NCBI RefSeq assembly: GCF_036323475.1
Contig: NZ_AP028934.1
Span: 248,001-312,000 of the forward strand
Length of the DNA: 64,000 nucleotides
Origin: Solobacterium moorei
GTDB lineage: Bacteria; Bacillota_I; Bacilli_A; Erysipelotrichales; Erysipelotrichaceae
Direction: 5' to 3'
Shown: one piece after another, positions 1 through 9,916 of the stretch
Layout of the letters: each line of letters begins with the position of its first letter
How positions within the stretch are numbered: position 1 is the stretch's first letter
Translations under genes and position numbers: made by a program
The notes under the pieces: model-generated
Database searches by the model: none
Told to the model about the DNA's origin: nothing
The model's input: the letters and a program-made list of their open reading frames with translations, nothing else

Positions 1-43
1 ACGCGTTACGAGTGCGTTGCTCTACCAACTGAGCTATGTCGGC
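1..43 (-). tRNA. tRNA-Thr (CGT anticodon), 3' part outside window
   Basis: Read on the minus strand, the tRNA starts at position 43 with the acceptor strand GCCGACA, then TA, a D-arm GCTC-AGTTGGTA-GAGC and an anticodon arm with loop CTCGTAA. The anticodon is CGT, which reads ACG (Thr). The anticodon stem has one A-C mismatch next to the loop. The T-arm and 3' acceptor strand lie beyond the window edge, so the gene is only partly visible. Confidence 0.85.
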
Positions 44-135
44 GATGTAATTATTATACGTAATATCGATACTGAATTCAAATCATATTAGGCAAAAATA
101 TGATACAGTAGAATACAGAAAATGTGAGGTACAGT

Positions 136-771
136 ATGAAATTTACAAAGTTAATGTTGGCAATATTATTGGTATTAGCAGGTTGCGGTAAGTCAACACC
201 AGAAGCACAGGCTAAGAAAACAGCAGAAACATTTATAAACGCACTAGACTCTGGAGATACAGAAAAAGCGAAGGAACAATCTAGTGAGAATGTTCAAAAG
301 ATGTGCGATGCGATTGAAGCTTCCTTTAAGACACCAGCTAGTTTTTCATCAACAGATTTATCTGATGACGCTAAGAAAAAGTTGGCTGAAATTGAAAAAC
401 AAATTAGAACTTCCTCATTTGAAAACCCAAAAATCAAAGATGTAAAAGAAGTAAATGAGAGAAAGTATGAAGTGACCTTCTCAATGGATTTTTTGGATAT
501 AGCTGAAATTAGAAAGTACTTTACAGGTGAGGAGTATAAGGCATTAATTTCTACACTATCTGTTGAAGCAACTGAAATACAAAAGAAAGATGGTGATGAA
601 GCTGCCAAAAAGTATATGATGGAACAACTTATAGATAAGATTTATTCTGTTTATACAGAACGGTTAAAAGACAAGAAGTATCACAATGAGGATTCTATTA
701 TCACTCTTGAACAACAAGATGATGGTAAGTGGTTTGTGACAGATATTAAAGACGTAAAACAAGAAAAATAA
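136..771 (+). CDS. Putative lipoprotein, NTF2/DUF4878-like
   Basis: This 211-residue protein starts with a lysine-containing n-region, a hydrophobic stretch and a lipobox LAGC, with the lipidated cysteine near residue 17. It should therefore be anchored on the outer face of the membrane. The mature part begins with AKKTAETFINALDSGD, a pattern seen in small NTF2-like/DUF4878-type lipoproteins, and is highly charged. The ATG at 136 is preferred over the upstream GTG at 124 because GAGG sits about 7 bases before it and the signal peptide begins there. It is followed after 19 bases by a flavoprotein gene on the same strand. Its function is unknown and the family assignment is tentative. Confidence 0.75.
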   Translation: MKFTKLMLAILLVLAGCGKSTPEAQAKKTAETFINALDSGDTEKAKEQSSENVQKMCDAIEASFKTPASFSSTDLSDDAKKKLAEIEKQIRTSSFENPKIKDVKEVNERKYEVTFSMDFLDIAEIRKYFTGEEYKALISTLSVEATEIQKKDGDEAAKKYMMEQLIDKIYSVYTERLKDKKYHNEDSIITLEQQDDGKWFVTDIKDVKQEK

Positions 772-790
772 GAAACTAGAGGAATAAACG

Positions 791-1723
791 ATGGCAAAGA
801 AGAGAATTGCGTATATTGGTGCAGGACCTGCAACTTTATATAGTATTCAGACACTTTTAAAGCTTGGTGAATACGATGTTGAAGTATTTGATATGAATGA
901 ACGTGCTGGTGGTGCTTGCTATACAGGTATCCCACAGTTTCGCTTCAATACAAGCTTTATCGATAAGCTGATGGATGAACTAACAGCAGCTGGTGTTCAG
1001 TTTCATTTCCAAACGACAATTGGAAAAGATATCCCATTTTGTGACTTACAGAAGAAGTTTGACCGTATTGTAGTCGCAATCGGTGCTCAAGTGGAGAACA
1101 TGTTCGGTCTAGAAGCTAAGGGTGGCTGTATCGCAGGCCTTAGCTTACTACATGATTTAAATATCAAACACATGCATGATTTTTATAAAGAGAATTATAA
1201 ACACGCTGTTGTATGGGGTGGTGGTAACGTTGCGATGGATTGCTCAAGAAGTCTTGTGCGTATCATGGATGATGTAAAAATTATTTATCGTCGTAGCGAA
1301 GCGGAGATGCCAGCGCATAAAGGAGAAATCAAAGATGCACGTGACGAAGGTGTCATATTCCATTTCCTAGAGAATATTAAAGAAGTATTGCGTGATGAGG
1401 CTGGAAAAGTAACTGGTGTTAAGGCCATTACAATGGAGCTTGGTGAGCCAGATGCGAGTGGAAGAAGATCAACCCATGAAGTAGAAGGCAGTGAACATAT
1501 CATTCCATGTGATTTGGTTGTTGCGGCAATCGGACAAAAAGTGGACTTCAGTATTCTCGATGAAAATCTAAATTTGACTTCCGGTCAACATCAGAGTACA
1601 ATAGGAAATGTACTAATAACAGGGGATGCTTATTTAGGCCCTCAATCGATCGCAGCTGCAATTAAAGACGGGCGAGAAGTTGCGAAAGAGGTATATGAAT
1701 CGTTCATTGAAACAGAAAGATAG
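791..1723 (+). CDS. FAD/NAD(P)-dependent oxidoreductase, GltD-like
   Basis: The 310-residue product has an N-terminal dinucleotide-binding motif GAGPA (residues about 11-15) for FAD and a second Rossmann motif GGGNVAMD near residue 143 for NAD(P)H. Near the C-terminus is GDAYLGPQSIAAAIKDGR, which resembles the FAD-contacting GD...A(I)xxGR motif of the glutamate synthase small-subunit superfamily. It lacks the N-terminal Fe-S region of full GltD, and no large subunit is nearby, so the electron acceptor is unknown. GAGG precedes the ATG. It lies between a lipoprotein gene and a small membrane protein gene, probably in one transcript. Confidence 0.8.
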   Translation: MAKKRIAYIGAGPATLYSIQTLLKLGEYDVEVFDMNERAGGACYTGIPQFRFNTSFIDKLMDELTAAGVQFHFQTTIGKDIPFCDLQKKFDRIVVAIGAQVENMFGLEAKGGCIAGLSLLHDLNIKHMHDFYKENYKHAVVWGGGNVAMDCSRSLVRIMDDVKIIYRRSEAEMPAHKGEIKDARDEGVIFHFLENIKEVLRDEAGKVTGVKAITMELGEPDASGRRSTHEVEGSEHIIPCDLVVAAIGQKVDFSILDENLNLTSGQHQSTIGNVLITGDAYLGPQSIAAAIKDGREVAKEVYESFIETER

Positions 1724-1733
1724 AGGAAATGAT

Positions 1734-2081
1734 ATGGATAAATATCGTGTAGGAATTAATATGTTGGTTGCTTCCGCAATCGTTAGAGCAGTTATATTAT
1801 GTACACCATTAGGCTGGTTAGCAATCGTTAGATTGTTATTAAATCTTGCTTGTTTAGCAGTTGCGATTGGTGGTTTATGGTATCTATACCAAGCAACTGG
1901 TGGACAGAAGGTTACAAACGGTTTGATTTACACAGCTATTGCGATGGTAGCGTATCGCATTGTGTTAGGAATCATCCATGGTTTCTTCGGAAGTATTATC
2001 ACACTTGTAGTTGTAATTTGTGTACTTAGTTACCTGCGTGTATATAAGTACGAAGATATCCTAAAATTTGTTAAACAATAA
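1734..2081 (+). CDS. Small integral membrane protein
   Basis: The 115-residue product is almost entirely hydrophobic, with about four membrane segments (roughly residues 10-28, 31-52, 62-78 and 80-100) and a short charged C-terminus. No catalytic motif is visible and I do not recognise the family. The ATG at 1734 is chosen because GAGG (1723-1726) sits at the right distance; the reading frame is open further upstream but begins inside the preceding oxidoreductase gene. It is the last gene before a strong hairpin terminator. Confidence 0.7.
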   Translation: MDKYRVGINMLVASAIVRAVILCTPLGWLAIVRLLLNLACLAVAIGGLWYLYQATGGQKVTNGLIYTAIAMVAYRIVLGIIHGFFGSIITLVVVICVLSYLRVYKYEDILKFVKQ

Positions 2082-2087
2082 AGAAAC

Positions 2088-2122
2088 AGCGCGGAATCAT
2101 TAGATTCTACGCTCATTTTTTT
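2088..2122. terminator. Rho-independent terminator between convergent genes
   Basis: A stem of about ten pairs (2088-2098 with 2103-2113, one mismatch, loop ATTA) is followed by seven T residues at 2116-2122. It ends the rightward operon. The minus-strand symporter gene ends at 2123, so the hairpin may serve both directions, although the minus-strand T-tract is weaker. Confidence 0.8.
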
Positions 2123-3493
2123 CTACCTGATAAATGTACTAATGTAACCTTGGATAAAGATCCATAGGATAATAAGTGGAATTACATAGGAAATATACAG
2201 TCTTGCCCATGTAGGGAACTTGATTCCTTTTCCTTCATTAGCTTCTTTAAGGAAGTTTTTGAAGCCCCAACCATATTTGCTGGTGCAGAATAGCAGGAAG
2301 ATAAGAGATCCGATTGGTAGTAGGTTGTTACTAACAATGAAGTCTTCTAAGTCCATAATATTTGTGCCTGCACCTAGCGGTGTGATATTTTGTAATACGT
2401 TAAAGCCGAGTATACATGGCAGTGATAGTACGATGATGACTATCGCGTTGATAAGTGAGGACTTCTTAACGGATACTTTTGTTAGATCAGAGCTAAATCC
2501 AATTATATTTTGGAAGATAGCAATAACGGTTGAAAGTGCTGCGAAGGACATGAATAGGAAGAATAATGCACCCCATAATTGTCCTAGGAACATATGGTTG
2601 AAGATATTTGGCAATGTAACAAAGATGAGCTTTGGGCCTTGTGATGGTTCTACACCAAATGCGAAACATGCTGGGAAAATAATGAAGCCAGCCATGATGG
2701 CTACAAGTGTATCAAGTGCTAGTACATGTAATGCTTCGCCAGCGAGTGCATGTTTTTTATCAATGTAGCTGCCGAAGATTGTCATTGTACCAATGCCAAT
2801 ACTGAGTGTAAAGAAGGATTGTCCTAGTGCTGCGAAGATGACTTTACCAATGCCGACTTCTTGGATGGCTGCTAGGTTTGGTTTCAGGTAGAATTCAAGT
2901 CCTCCCTGTCCTCCTTTTAAGAAGATGGAGTTAATACCTAGTGCTACCATCAGGATGAGTAGTGCTACCATCATCTTAGAAGTAATTTTTTCTACTCCGT
3001 TTTGTAGTCCCATAGAACAGATACCAAAACAGAGTATGACTGTAATAGTCATGAAGATAAACATTGTGAGTGGTTGATTTATTAGGCTAGAGAATTGGTT
3101 GCCAACTGCTGTTGCGTCTAAACCATTGAAGTCTCCGCGTAATGTTTTGAAGAAGTATAGTAATAACCAACCTGTGATAGTTGTATAGTACATTGCAAGT
3201 AAGTAATTACCACCCATACCGAACCATTTGTAGATATGCCATTTAGTACCTCTTGGTTCTAATTCATCGAAGGCGAGAGCGATACTTTTTTGACTGCTTC
3301 TACCAACGGCGTATTCCATAATAATAATTGGTAGTCCTAGCAATACTAAACATGCAATATAGATTAGTACAAAGGCTGCGCCACCGTATTGTCCGACGAT
3401 GTACGGGAATCTCCATACGTTTCCTAAGCCGATTGCGCAACCTGCGGATAATAAAATAAAGCCGAGGCGTGATGAGAGTTTTTCACGTTTCAT
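2123..3493 (-). CDS. Neurotransmitter:sodium symporter (SNF) family transporter
   Basis: The 456-residue protein has 11-12 hydrophobic segments. Its N-terminus carries the hallmark of the family: SSRLGFILLSAGCAIGLGN followed by VWRFPY, with GGAAF further on. In LeuT-type carriers this unwound first helix forms the sodium and substrate site. Bacterial members usually import amino acids or related amines with sodium; the exact substrate cannot be read from the sequence. AAGGGG lies upstream of the start. It is a single-gene unit. Confidence 0.93.
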   Translation of the reverse strand: MKREKLSSRLGFILLSAGCAIGLGNVWRFPYIVGQYGGAAFVLIYIACLVLLGLPIIIMEYAVGRSSQKSIALAFDELEPRGTKWHIYKWFGMGGNYLLAMYYTTITGWLLLYFFKTLRGDFNGLDATAVGNQFSSLINQPLTMFIFMTITVILCFGICSMGLQNGVEKITSKMMVALLILMVALGINSIFLKGGQGGLEFYLKPNLAAIQEVGIGKVIFAALGQSFFTLSIGIGTMTIFGSYIDKKHALAGEALHVLALDTLVAIMAGFIIFPACFAFGVEPSQGPKLIFVTLPNIFNHMFLGQLWGALFFLFMSFAALSTVIAIFQNIIGFSSDLTKVSVKKSSLINAIVIIVLSLPCILGFNVLQNITPLGAGTNIMDLEDFIVSNNLLPIGSLIFLLFCTSKYGWGFKNFLKEANEGKGIKFPTWARLYISYVIPLIILWIFIQGYISTFIR

Positions 3494-3635
3494 AATATAT
3501 ACCCCTTTTTGTAATGTTCATATCATATCAAATTTTTCTTAAAGATTGATAGATAAACTGTAATATATATGAAAAAAAGATGCAGTTTTATGAAAATAAT
3601 TACTGTATCATTTTCGAAATTGATATTTTTAGTGT

Positions 3636-5501
3636 TTATGCGGATTTTTCAATCGTTTCGAAATTTGCACTGTTAGTTAACACAACAATCACAGTATCTG
3701 GATGATTTGCGTCTTTAATCTTAGCACGGTCGAATATGATGAGCTTATCACCTGTATGGATGACATCATCCTGTTTTACGAATGCTTCAAAGCCTTCGCC
3801 ATTCATCTGTACTGTATCAACACCTATGTGAATAAGTACTTCTAAACCATCCTTGGATTGTAATCCAATTGCATGTTTTGTAGGAAATAACATCATGACT
3901 GTTCCATCAAATGGTGCGTATACTGTTCCTTCTGCTGGGATGATACCAACAGATTGACCCATTACTTCACCTGCAAAGACTGGATCTGGGATTTCACTTG
4001 CAGAAATGACTTTTCCTTTTACTGGGGAAAGGATTGTGCCTTTTTCTGTTGTGATAATTGGTTCTGCTTGTGGTGCTACTGGAGTTGGAGTAGATGTAGT
4101 TGCTTGTGTTTCTGCTTCAACATCATTTTCGTGCCAGAATAAGAATGTAAGTACAAAGGATGTTCCACCTGCCACTAGTAGTAGGATTGTATATGTTAGT
4201 GGGTTTGAAGCAATGAGATAGCCTGGAATACCTGTTACACCATTAGCAGTTGCGCCAATGTGGAAGATAGCACCTACAAGGGCACCGACTGCACCACTAA
4301 TCGCTGCGAACACAAATGGCTTCATCAAACGTAGGTTGACACCGAAGATTGCTGGTTCTGTAATACCTAAGGAAGCAGAGAGTGCGGATGGGATAGCAAT
4401 TGTCTTACGCTTTGCGTTCTTAGTCTTTAGACCTACTGCCAAGCAGGCACCAAACTGTGCGAAGTTTGCGGCAGAAGCAATTGGCATCCATGTGTTTAAT
4501 GCACCAGTACTGAGCATACCCAACTCAATTGTGTTGTACATATGATGTAGTCCCATCACAACTGTGATTGGATAGAGAGCACCCATTGCTAGAGCTCCAA
4601 AAGGATTGGCAACTAATACCGTTGCGGCGGATAATACCCAAGTTTCAAGTGTCGCAAAAATAGGGCCGATAACCATGAATGTAGCTAAAGCAGTTACGAT
4701 TATAGTTGTAAGTGGTGTTACGAATAAGTCAATCATTTCTGGTACGATCTTGTGTAACTTGATTTCAAGCTTACTCATAACCCATACTGCAATCACAACT
4801 GGAATAACGTGACCTTGGTAACCTAACTGATTGACTTGTCCAAGCGTGTAGCCGAAGATGTTAATACCCTTACCCAATAGATATCAAACATTGTATCCAT
4901 TTGCAGCATTCCAGCCGTTTGTAAGTGCTGGGTGGACCATCATCAGTCCGATGACTGCGCCTAAGAAGATATTTCCGCCGAATACATGTGCTGCAGATAC
5001 CGCAACAAGTACTGGTAAGAATGCGAAGGATGTATTAGAAGCCATGTCTAAGAATGCATACCAGTCAGTAGACGCAAAGGAAGGAATTGCCTTACCTAAC
5101 GCCTCTACAAGACCCATCATTAAACCTGCAGCTACGATAGCTGGTAGGATAGGTACGAATACATCGCCGAGTGTCTTGATTAATTGTTTCCACCATGGCA
5201 TTTGAGAAGCTGCAGCAGCTTTCACATCTTCCTTACTGCCACCAGTTACTCCACTGATTGCAATAAATTCATCGTAAACCTTATTTACAGTACCGGTACC
5301 AATAATAATCTGTAATTGTCCACTAGAATTAAATACGCCTTGTACACCCTGTACATTTTCTAATGTCTTTACGTCAACCTTACTGTTGTCCGCAATGACG
5401 AGACGTAAGCGTGTAGCACAGTGGGCAGCACTGATAATGTTGTCTTTACCACCAAGAGTTGCAAAGATTTCCTATGCACATTTTCTATAGTTTAGTTCCA
5501 T
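3636..5501 (-). pseudogene. PTS glucoside-type EIIBCA, interrupted by two in-frame stops
   Basis: Translating 622 codons from the ATG at 5501 (preceded by AAGGGG) gives one continuous frame with an EIIB domain (SAAHCATRLRL with its phospho-cysteine), an EIIC membrane domain, and an EIIA-Glc-like domain ending in the HIGVDTV phospho-histidine region. Two nonsense codons break it: TAG at codon 10 (5472-5474) and TGA at codon 206 (4884-4886). There is no frameshift, so decay looks recent, or one or both stops are sequencing errors. The family is the sucrose/trehalose/beta-glucoside group; the sugar is not certain. TGA is a genuine stop elsewhere in this window, so recoding is unlikely. Confidence 0.85.
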
Positions 5502-5607
5502 AAATGAGCCCCTTCTTTTTCGTATCATAGCTCGATATCATTTTACAATAAAAATGCAAAAGAGAAGTAGATGATTGTTGTGAAATGATACAATTGACAT
5601 GCTAATG

Positions 5608-5644
5608 CGAAAAAGAAAAGCATAAGAACATTGACTCTTATGCT
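5608..5644 (-). terminator. Terminator of the AraC-type regulator gene
   Basis: On the minus strand a perfect 9-bp stem (arms at 5636-5644 and 5619-5627, 8-base loop) overlaps the stop codon and is followed by a T-rich tail TTTCTTTTTC. Confidence 0.75.
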
Positions 5645-7671
5645 TTGTTGTTGGTTCGATATTGATTTGGTGTGCTGCCTGTATGTTTCTTGAAGAACGT
5701 ATAGAAGTAGTTGGAGTTTTCAAGACCTAGTTTTGATGAGATTTCTAGGGTGGATAAATCCGTTTCAACGAGGAGCTTCTTTGCGAGTTCTATACGACTG
5801 ACATTGATATATTCCTTCATCGACATTGCGTACTGTGATTTAAAGATTCGATTTAAGTAAGTTGCGTTATAATCCATCGATAATGCAACGCTATCCGCAG
5901 TTAAATCAGTATCACATAAGTGTTGGTCAATATAATTCTTTGCGTTAGAAATTAAATCGAGTATCTTTTCTTCTTTCATATCTGCAAGATACTGGCTATA
6001 TGCATGCATGAGATGTAAAATGCATTGATTAATCTCTTGAATATCCGTTGTCGTACTCAGTTTATTTTCGAACTGGTAGGTTGGTAAACTTGGAATAGAT
6101 GAGATAGATCGGATATGATCACGCAAGCTGGAATATAGTTTTGTATAGAAGAATTGTAGGGAGTTATAATGCAGGGATTTCATCAAACTAAACCACTCTT
6201 GGAAAGCTATCGTAATTTTTTCCTTGCGATCGTGTTCAACTGCATAAAGTAAACGTTGTTCGCTTTCTTGAATCGTAGAGAAGTTTGTCATGAAGTGAGG
6301 CATATCTGACTCTCGATAGAAGAACCTTGTGGAATCAAGAATACGTAGGAAATATAGTTGTGATAATTTCTGATATGAAGTATAGACTTTTGGTAGTGGT
6401 TTGGCATCACCTAAGAATACTTTGATGTGATGTGTTTTTGCATAATTCGATAGTGCCTCAACGTCTACTTCGTTTGTGATAACGGTGTATAGGTTATTGA
6501 TGGAATGTACTTCTTTTTTCTCGCCAAATAGAGCGAGAATATTTTTGTTTGATACAGTATCTAAGATACAGATGTAGATATCTTTTGTTGTATCAAAGTC
6601 GAGAAAATTTCTTAATAGGGGAAGCTTTTGGTTTAAGAGTAGCTTGGTGAGATAGTCCTGCTTGGCTTTATGAGTCGCTTCTTCCATTTTATGTTGTTGG
6701 TCATGAATCCAAAGGGTAACTGCGTTATTAACGGAGTTTTTGGAAGAGGATTTCAGTTCAAACTTATCCATGATTTCATAAAGAGGCGTGTAGTAATACT
6801 TATTAATAAAGTAACCTAGTATCACAATCAGGATAAAGTTGATTACAATAATCTCTAAAAATAAAGGAATATAGGAAGAGAAACGGTTAATGATGCTGTT
6901 TGATTTTACCTGTTTTGCAATATAGAGATTGTAATCTGGTTGATAAGAGTAGAAGTATACATCATCCTCGATTGTTTTAAAGTGACTATCATTGTCTGAT
7001 GTGAAATTTAGAGTTTCGATTGGTAGATAAGCATTTTCCGTAGAACTGAAATAGGTATCTTGTTCTGGGACATAGATGAATTCTGTCGCATCTGTATCTC
7101 TAAATAAGGAACGGTTAAAGAGATAAGTATCAATATTGACTACCATGGATACGTCTGTATCGCGAATATCGGTGAATTGTAATGTATAGACCCAAACTTG
7201 ATTTGGCAGTTGGCGCAGCTTTAATAAATGATTATTTGGAGTAAACGCTGCTTGATCATCAAATTGGTCAAACGAAGATGAACCAGAATTGGTTGTATAT
7301 ACCGTGTTGGATGATTTATTTAAAAGATAGATCGAATGAATAAATGGATTCGTACTATCCAGTGCATGAAGGGTACGTAGGTACTTTGCGGCTTGGGTTG
7401 GAGAGATTTCTGTTGCGTTACGTAGGCTAATGGCTTCGCTAGAGTAGAAGGTGTTATATGCGGCATAGCGGACTGTATCTAATGAGTGGGCCATCAGGTT
7501 TTTGAAGCTTTCTTGGGTACTTAAGTGATAATCAATCAGACTCTTTTTTCTGGAAGCGTTGATATTTTTCAGTAAAAGTAGACTGACGAAGATAAAAAAT
7601 AGCGCAACAATGAGGATTAATCGCTTGCGTAATCTATCGATACTATTTTGTAGTTTTGTGGATTCGTTCAT
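5638..7671 (-). CDS. Membrane-anchored AraC-family transcriptional regulator
   Basis: The 677-residue protein has an N-terminal membrane helix (roughly residues 17-36), an external sensor-like region of about 230 residues, a second helix near residues 270-295, a cytoplasmic middle section, and an AraC/XylS double helix-turn-helix in the last 100 residues. That last region includes ADSVALSMDYNATYLNRIFK and the closing motif GSTPNQYR. This one-protein layout lets an external signal reach DNA directly, like YesN-type regulators without a separate kinase. ATG 7671 is preferred to a GTG at 7713, which has no ribosome binding site, although the site at 7671 is also weak. It is divergent from the ABC operon at 7797, a likely target. 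Confidence 0.85.
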   Translation of the reverse strand: MNESTKLQNSIDRLRKRLILIVALFFIFVSLLLLKNINASRKKSLIDYHLSTQESFKNLMAHSLDTVRYAAYNTFYSSEAISLRNATEISPTQAAKYLRTLHALDSTNPFIHSIYLLNKSSNTVYTTNSGSSSFDQFDDQAAFTPNNHLLKLRQLPNQVWVYTLQFTDIRDTDVSMVVNIDTYLFNRSLFRDTDATEFIYVPEQDTYFSSTENAYLPIETLNFTSDNDSHFKTIEDDVYFYSYQPDYNLYIAKQVKSNSIINRFSSYIPLFLEIIVINFILIVILGYFINKYYYTPLYEIMDKFELKSSSKNSVNNAVTLWIHDQQHKMEEATHKAKQDYLTKLLLNQKLPLLRNFLDFDTTKDIYICILDTVSNKNILALFGEKKEVHSINNLYTVITNEVDVEALSNYAKTHHIKVFLGDAKPLPKVYTSYQKLSQLYFLRILDSTRFFYRESDMPHFMTNFSTIQESEQRLLYAVEHDRKEKITIAFQEWFSLMKSLHYNSLQFFYTKLYSSLRDHIRSISSIPSLPTYQFENKLSTTTDIQEINQCILHLMHAYSQYLADMKEEKILDLISNAKNYIDQHLCDTDLTADSVALSMDYNATYLNRIFKSQYAMSMKEYINVSRIELAKKLLVETDLSTLEISSKLGLENSNYFYTFFKKHTGSTPNQYRTNNKA

Positions 7672-7796
7672 ATAATAGGTACTTTTCTTGATATTTAAAT
7701 ATTTGATATTCACATAATATCACAATTTTTAAGTTTTAAATATGTATGGGTCTTCCTACAATATGGTTAGTAAGTCAACTCAGGAGGAAAGAAATC

Positions 7797-8822
7797 ATGA
7801 AAAAATTTTTCTTACTACTTGCGGCATCCGCAATGTTAATTGGATGCACAAATAAACCTGCATCAACTTCCACAACAACTGAAACTACAAACTCAGGTGG
7901 AAAGTCAAAGGTTATGTTGTACTCCTCATTAAAGGAACAACAATTAGAAGCGTTAAAAGAGGGATTTGAAGCTGCTCATCCAGAGTATTCTTTAGACTAT
8001 TACGCAGCTGGCACATCTAAGGTTGCGACTAAGATCGCTACAGAAAAGCAATCTGGTCAAATCGCAACTGACTTAGTATGGATCGGTGACCCATCCAACT
8101 ATGTAACATTCAAGGAACAGGGAATCTTAGAGGCTTATGAATCACCAGAAGCTGCTAATATTGATGAAAAGTTCAAGGATCCAGAACACTTCTACACGGG
8201 AGCACGCCTTGTAGTTATGGGCTTAACAACAAATACAAACACAGTCCCAGAAAATGAAGTTCCAAAGACTTGGAAAGACTTATTAAAGGATGATTTCAAG
8301 GGTCAGATCGTTATGACAGACCCAGGTGAATCTGGAACAACATTCTACTTAGTAGCTAGCTTGATGAACAACCCAGAATATGGTGTTGAATTCTTCGAAA
8401 AGCTAAAGGAACATGGTGCTGAATTAGAATCAGGTACAACTTCTACACATACAAAGGTTGCAGCAGCTGCATATAAGGTTGCAATTGGTGTTGACTACGT
8501 TACGCAATCTCTAGCAGATAAGGGTTCTACAATTCGTTTCACATATCCGGAGAAGGATCTAATCGCTGTATCCAGTCCTATCGCATTACTCAAAGACTCA
8601 CCAAACCCAGAGGGTGGTAAAGCCTTATATGACTTCATCCTTTCTAAAGAGGGACAAGAAATTCTTGCGAAGAATGACACAATGCCAATCCGTGGAGATG
8701 TTAAGAAGGAAGGCACACTATCATTAGATGAGATTATTACACGTGCAATGGTTGCGGACGATAAGGCAATCGCTGAACAGAGTGCAGAAATCTTAGAGAA
8801 GTTTGACAAGATTTTCAAATAA
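7797..8822 (+). CDS. ABC transporter solute-binding lipoprotein (AfuA/FbpA-like)
   Basis: The 341-residue protein has a signal peptide with lipobox LIGC (cysteine near residue 18), a Thr/Ser-rich linker, and a type-2 periplasmic binding fold opening with VMLYSSLKEQQLEALKEGFE. This order is typical of the Fe3+/hexose-phosphate/2-aminoethylphosphonate binding proteins. The ATG at 7797 has an excellent AGGAGG; the reading frame is open upstream but lacks a signal peptide start there. It is the first gene of a four-gene transport operon. The ligand is uncertain: iron, a sugar phosphate or another small anion are all possible. Confidence 0.85.
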   Translation: MKKFFLLLAASAMLIGCTNKPASTSTTTETTNSGGKSKVMLYSSLKEQQLEALKEGFEAAHPEYSLDYYAAGTSKVATKIATEKQSGQIATDLVWIGDPSNYVTFKEQGILEAYESPEAANIDEKFKDPEHFYTGARLVVMGLTTNTNTVPENEVPKTWKDLLKDDFKGQIVMTDPGESGTTFYLVASLMNNPEYGVEFFEKLKEHGAELESGTTSTHTKVAAAAYKVAIGVDYVTQSLADKGSTIRFTYPEKDLIAVSSPIALLKDSPNPEGGKALYDFILSKEGQEILAKNDTMPIRGDVKKEGTLSLDEIITRAMVADDKAIAEQSAEILEKFDKIFK

Positions 8823-8839
8823 ACAACTAGGAGAAAACC

Positions 8840-9916
8840 ATGGCAAAAGTACAATTTAACGATGTATCTTTTAGCTATGGAGACAAAAAGATTATCCAAA
8901 ACCTATCATTAGAAGTAAATGATGGCGAAATTATGGGTGTAATTGGACCCTCAGGGTGCGGTAAAACTACATTGATTAGACTTCTTTGTGGTTTTATCAA
9001 TCCTGAAACAGGGTCCATTTTTATTGGAGAAACTTGTGTCTTCGACGCTAAAAAGAGAATTAATATCCCACCAGAAAGAAGAAATATTGGTGTTGTATTC
9101 CAAGACTATGCGGTATGGCCACATTTAACAGTATTGGAAAATGTTAAGTATCCATTAAAAAAGAAGAGAATGGATAAGAAACAAATGCAGGAAATCGCAA
9201 TGAATGCGCTCAAGCAGGTACAGATGGAAACTTATGCAAACCACTTACCTTCCCAGTTGTCCGGTGGACAGCAGCAGCGTGTTGCGATTGCTAGAGCACT
9301 TGTATCATCAAAAGAATTAATCGTTTTAGACGAGCCTATCACAAACTTAGACTTGAAATTACGGCAAGAAATGTTGAAGGAGATTCGTGAGATTCAAGCA
9401 ACAGTTGGTACAACAATCGTTTATATCTCACATGACCAGGAAGCTTCATTAGAGTTGTGTGATCGCCTTGCGATTATGGACCAACAAGGTAACATCCGTC
9501 AGTTAGGTAATGACTACGATATCGTTATGAAGCCAAAGGATCGCTATATCTTTGAATTCGTAGGTATTTCTAACTTCGTAGATGTTGTTGCGAAGGAAGA
9601 TGGCGTGTATATCAACACACAGAATGGTCTAGTAAAGCTGGATGATAAGTCTGTTCTTGAACATCCAACAAAGGCATATCAATTAGCATTTAGACCAATG
9701 GATGCGGTATTTGATAGCGAAAGTCCTATTAAGGGTAAGGTCGTTACAGAAACTTTCCTAGGAAATATTACAAACTACTTTATTCAATTAGGTGATAAAC
9801 AAATCCGTCTTCAACAATCTGCTTTAGATGTAATGAAGTACGGCAAGGCAAAGGAAGGCCAAGAAGTTGGCTTAAAGTTTGTTCGTAAGTTCTATTATGA
9901 AAAGGAGGAGGCATAA
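8840..9916 (+). CDS. ABC transporter ATP-binding protein (FbpC/PotA-type)
   Basis: The 358-residue ATPase has Walker A GPSGCGKTT near residue 34, signature LSGGQQQR near 136, Walker B LIVLDEP near 156 and the H-loop SHDQ near 190. A C-terminal TOBE-like region of about 120 residues follows, as in FbpC and PotA proteins. It lies 17 bases after the binding-protein gene, and its stop overlaps the ATG of the permease gene by one base. A second, different ATPase gene follows the permease, so the complex may use an ATPase heterodimer. Confidence 0.92.
   Translation: MAKVQFNDVSFSYGDKKIIQNLSLEVNDGEIMGVIGPSGCGKTTLIRLLCGFINPETGSIFIGETCVFDAKKRINIPPERRNIGVVFQDYAVWPHLTVLENVKYPLKKKRMDKKQMQEIAMNALKQVQMETYANHLPSQLSGGQQQRVAIARALVSSKELIVLDEPITNLDLKLRQEMLKEIREIQATVGTTIVYISHDQEASLELCDRLAIMDQQGNIRQLGNDYDIVMKPKDRYIFEFVGISNFVDVVAKEDGVYINTQNGLVKLDDKSVLEHPTKAYQLAFRPMDAVFDSESPIKGKVVTETFLGNITNYFIQLGDKQIRLQQSALDVMKYGKAKEGQEVGLKFVRKFYYEKEEA

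Noticed and set aside
4258-4545. Open frames on the plus strand across the PTS pseudogene
   Set aside because: They are antisense shadows: low complexity, no ribosome binding site and no recognisable domain, while the minus frame has clear EII domains.
4884-4886. TGA in the PTS gene read as Trp or selenocysteine
   Set aside because: TGA ends ftsX (46864-46866), the ROK kinase gene and licT in this window, and the same PTS frame also has a TAG, so recoding does not rescue it.
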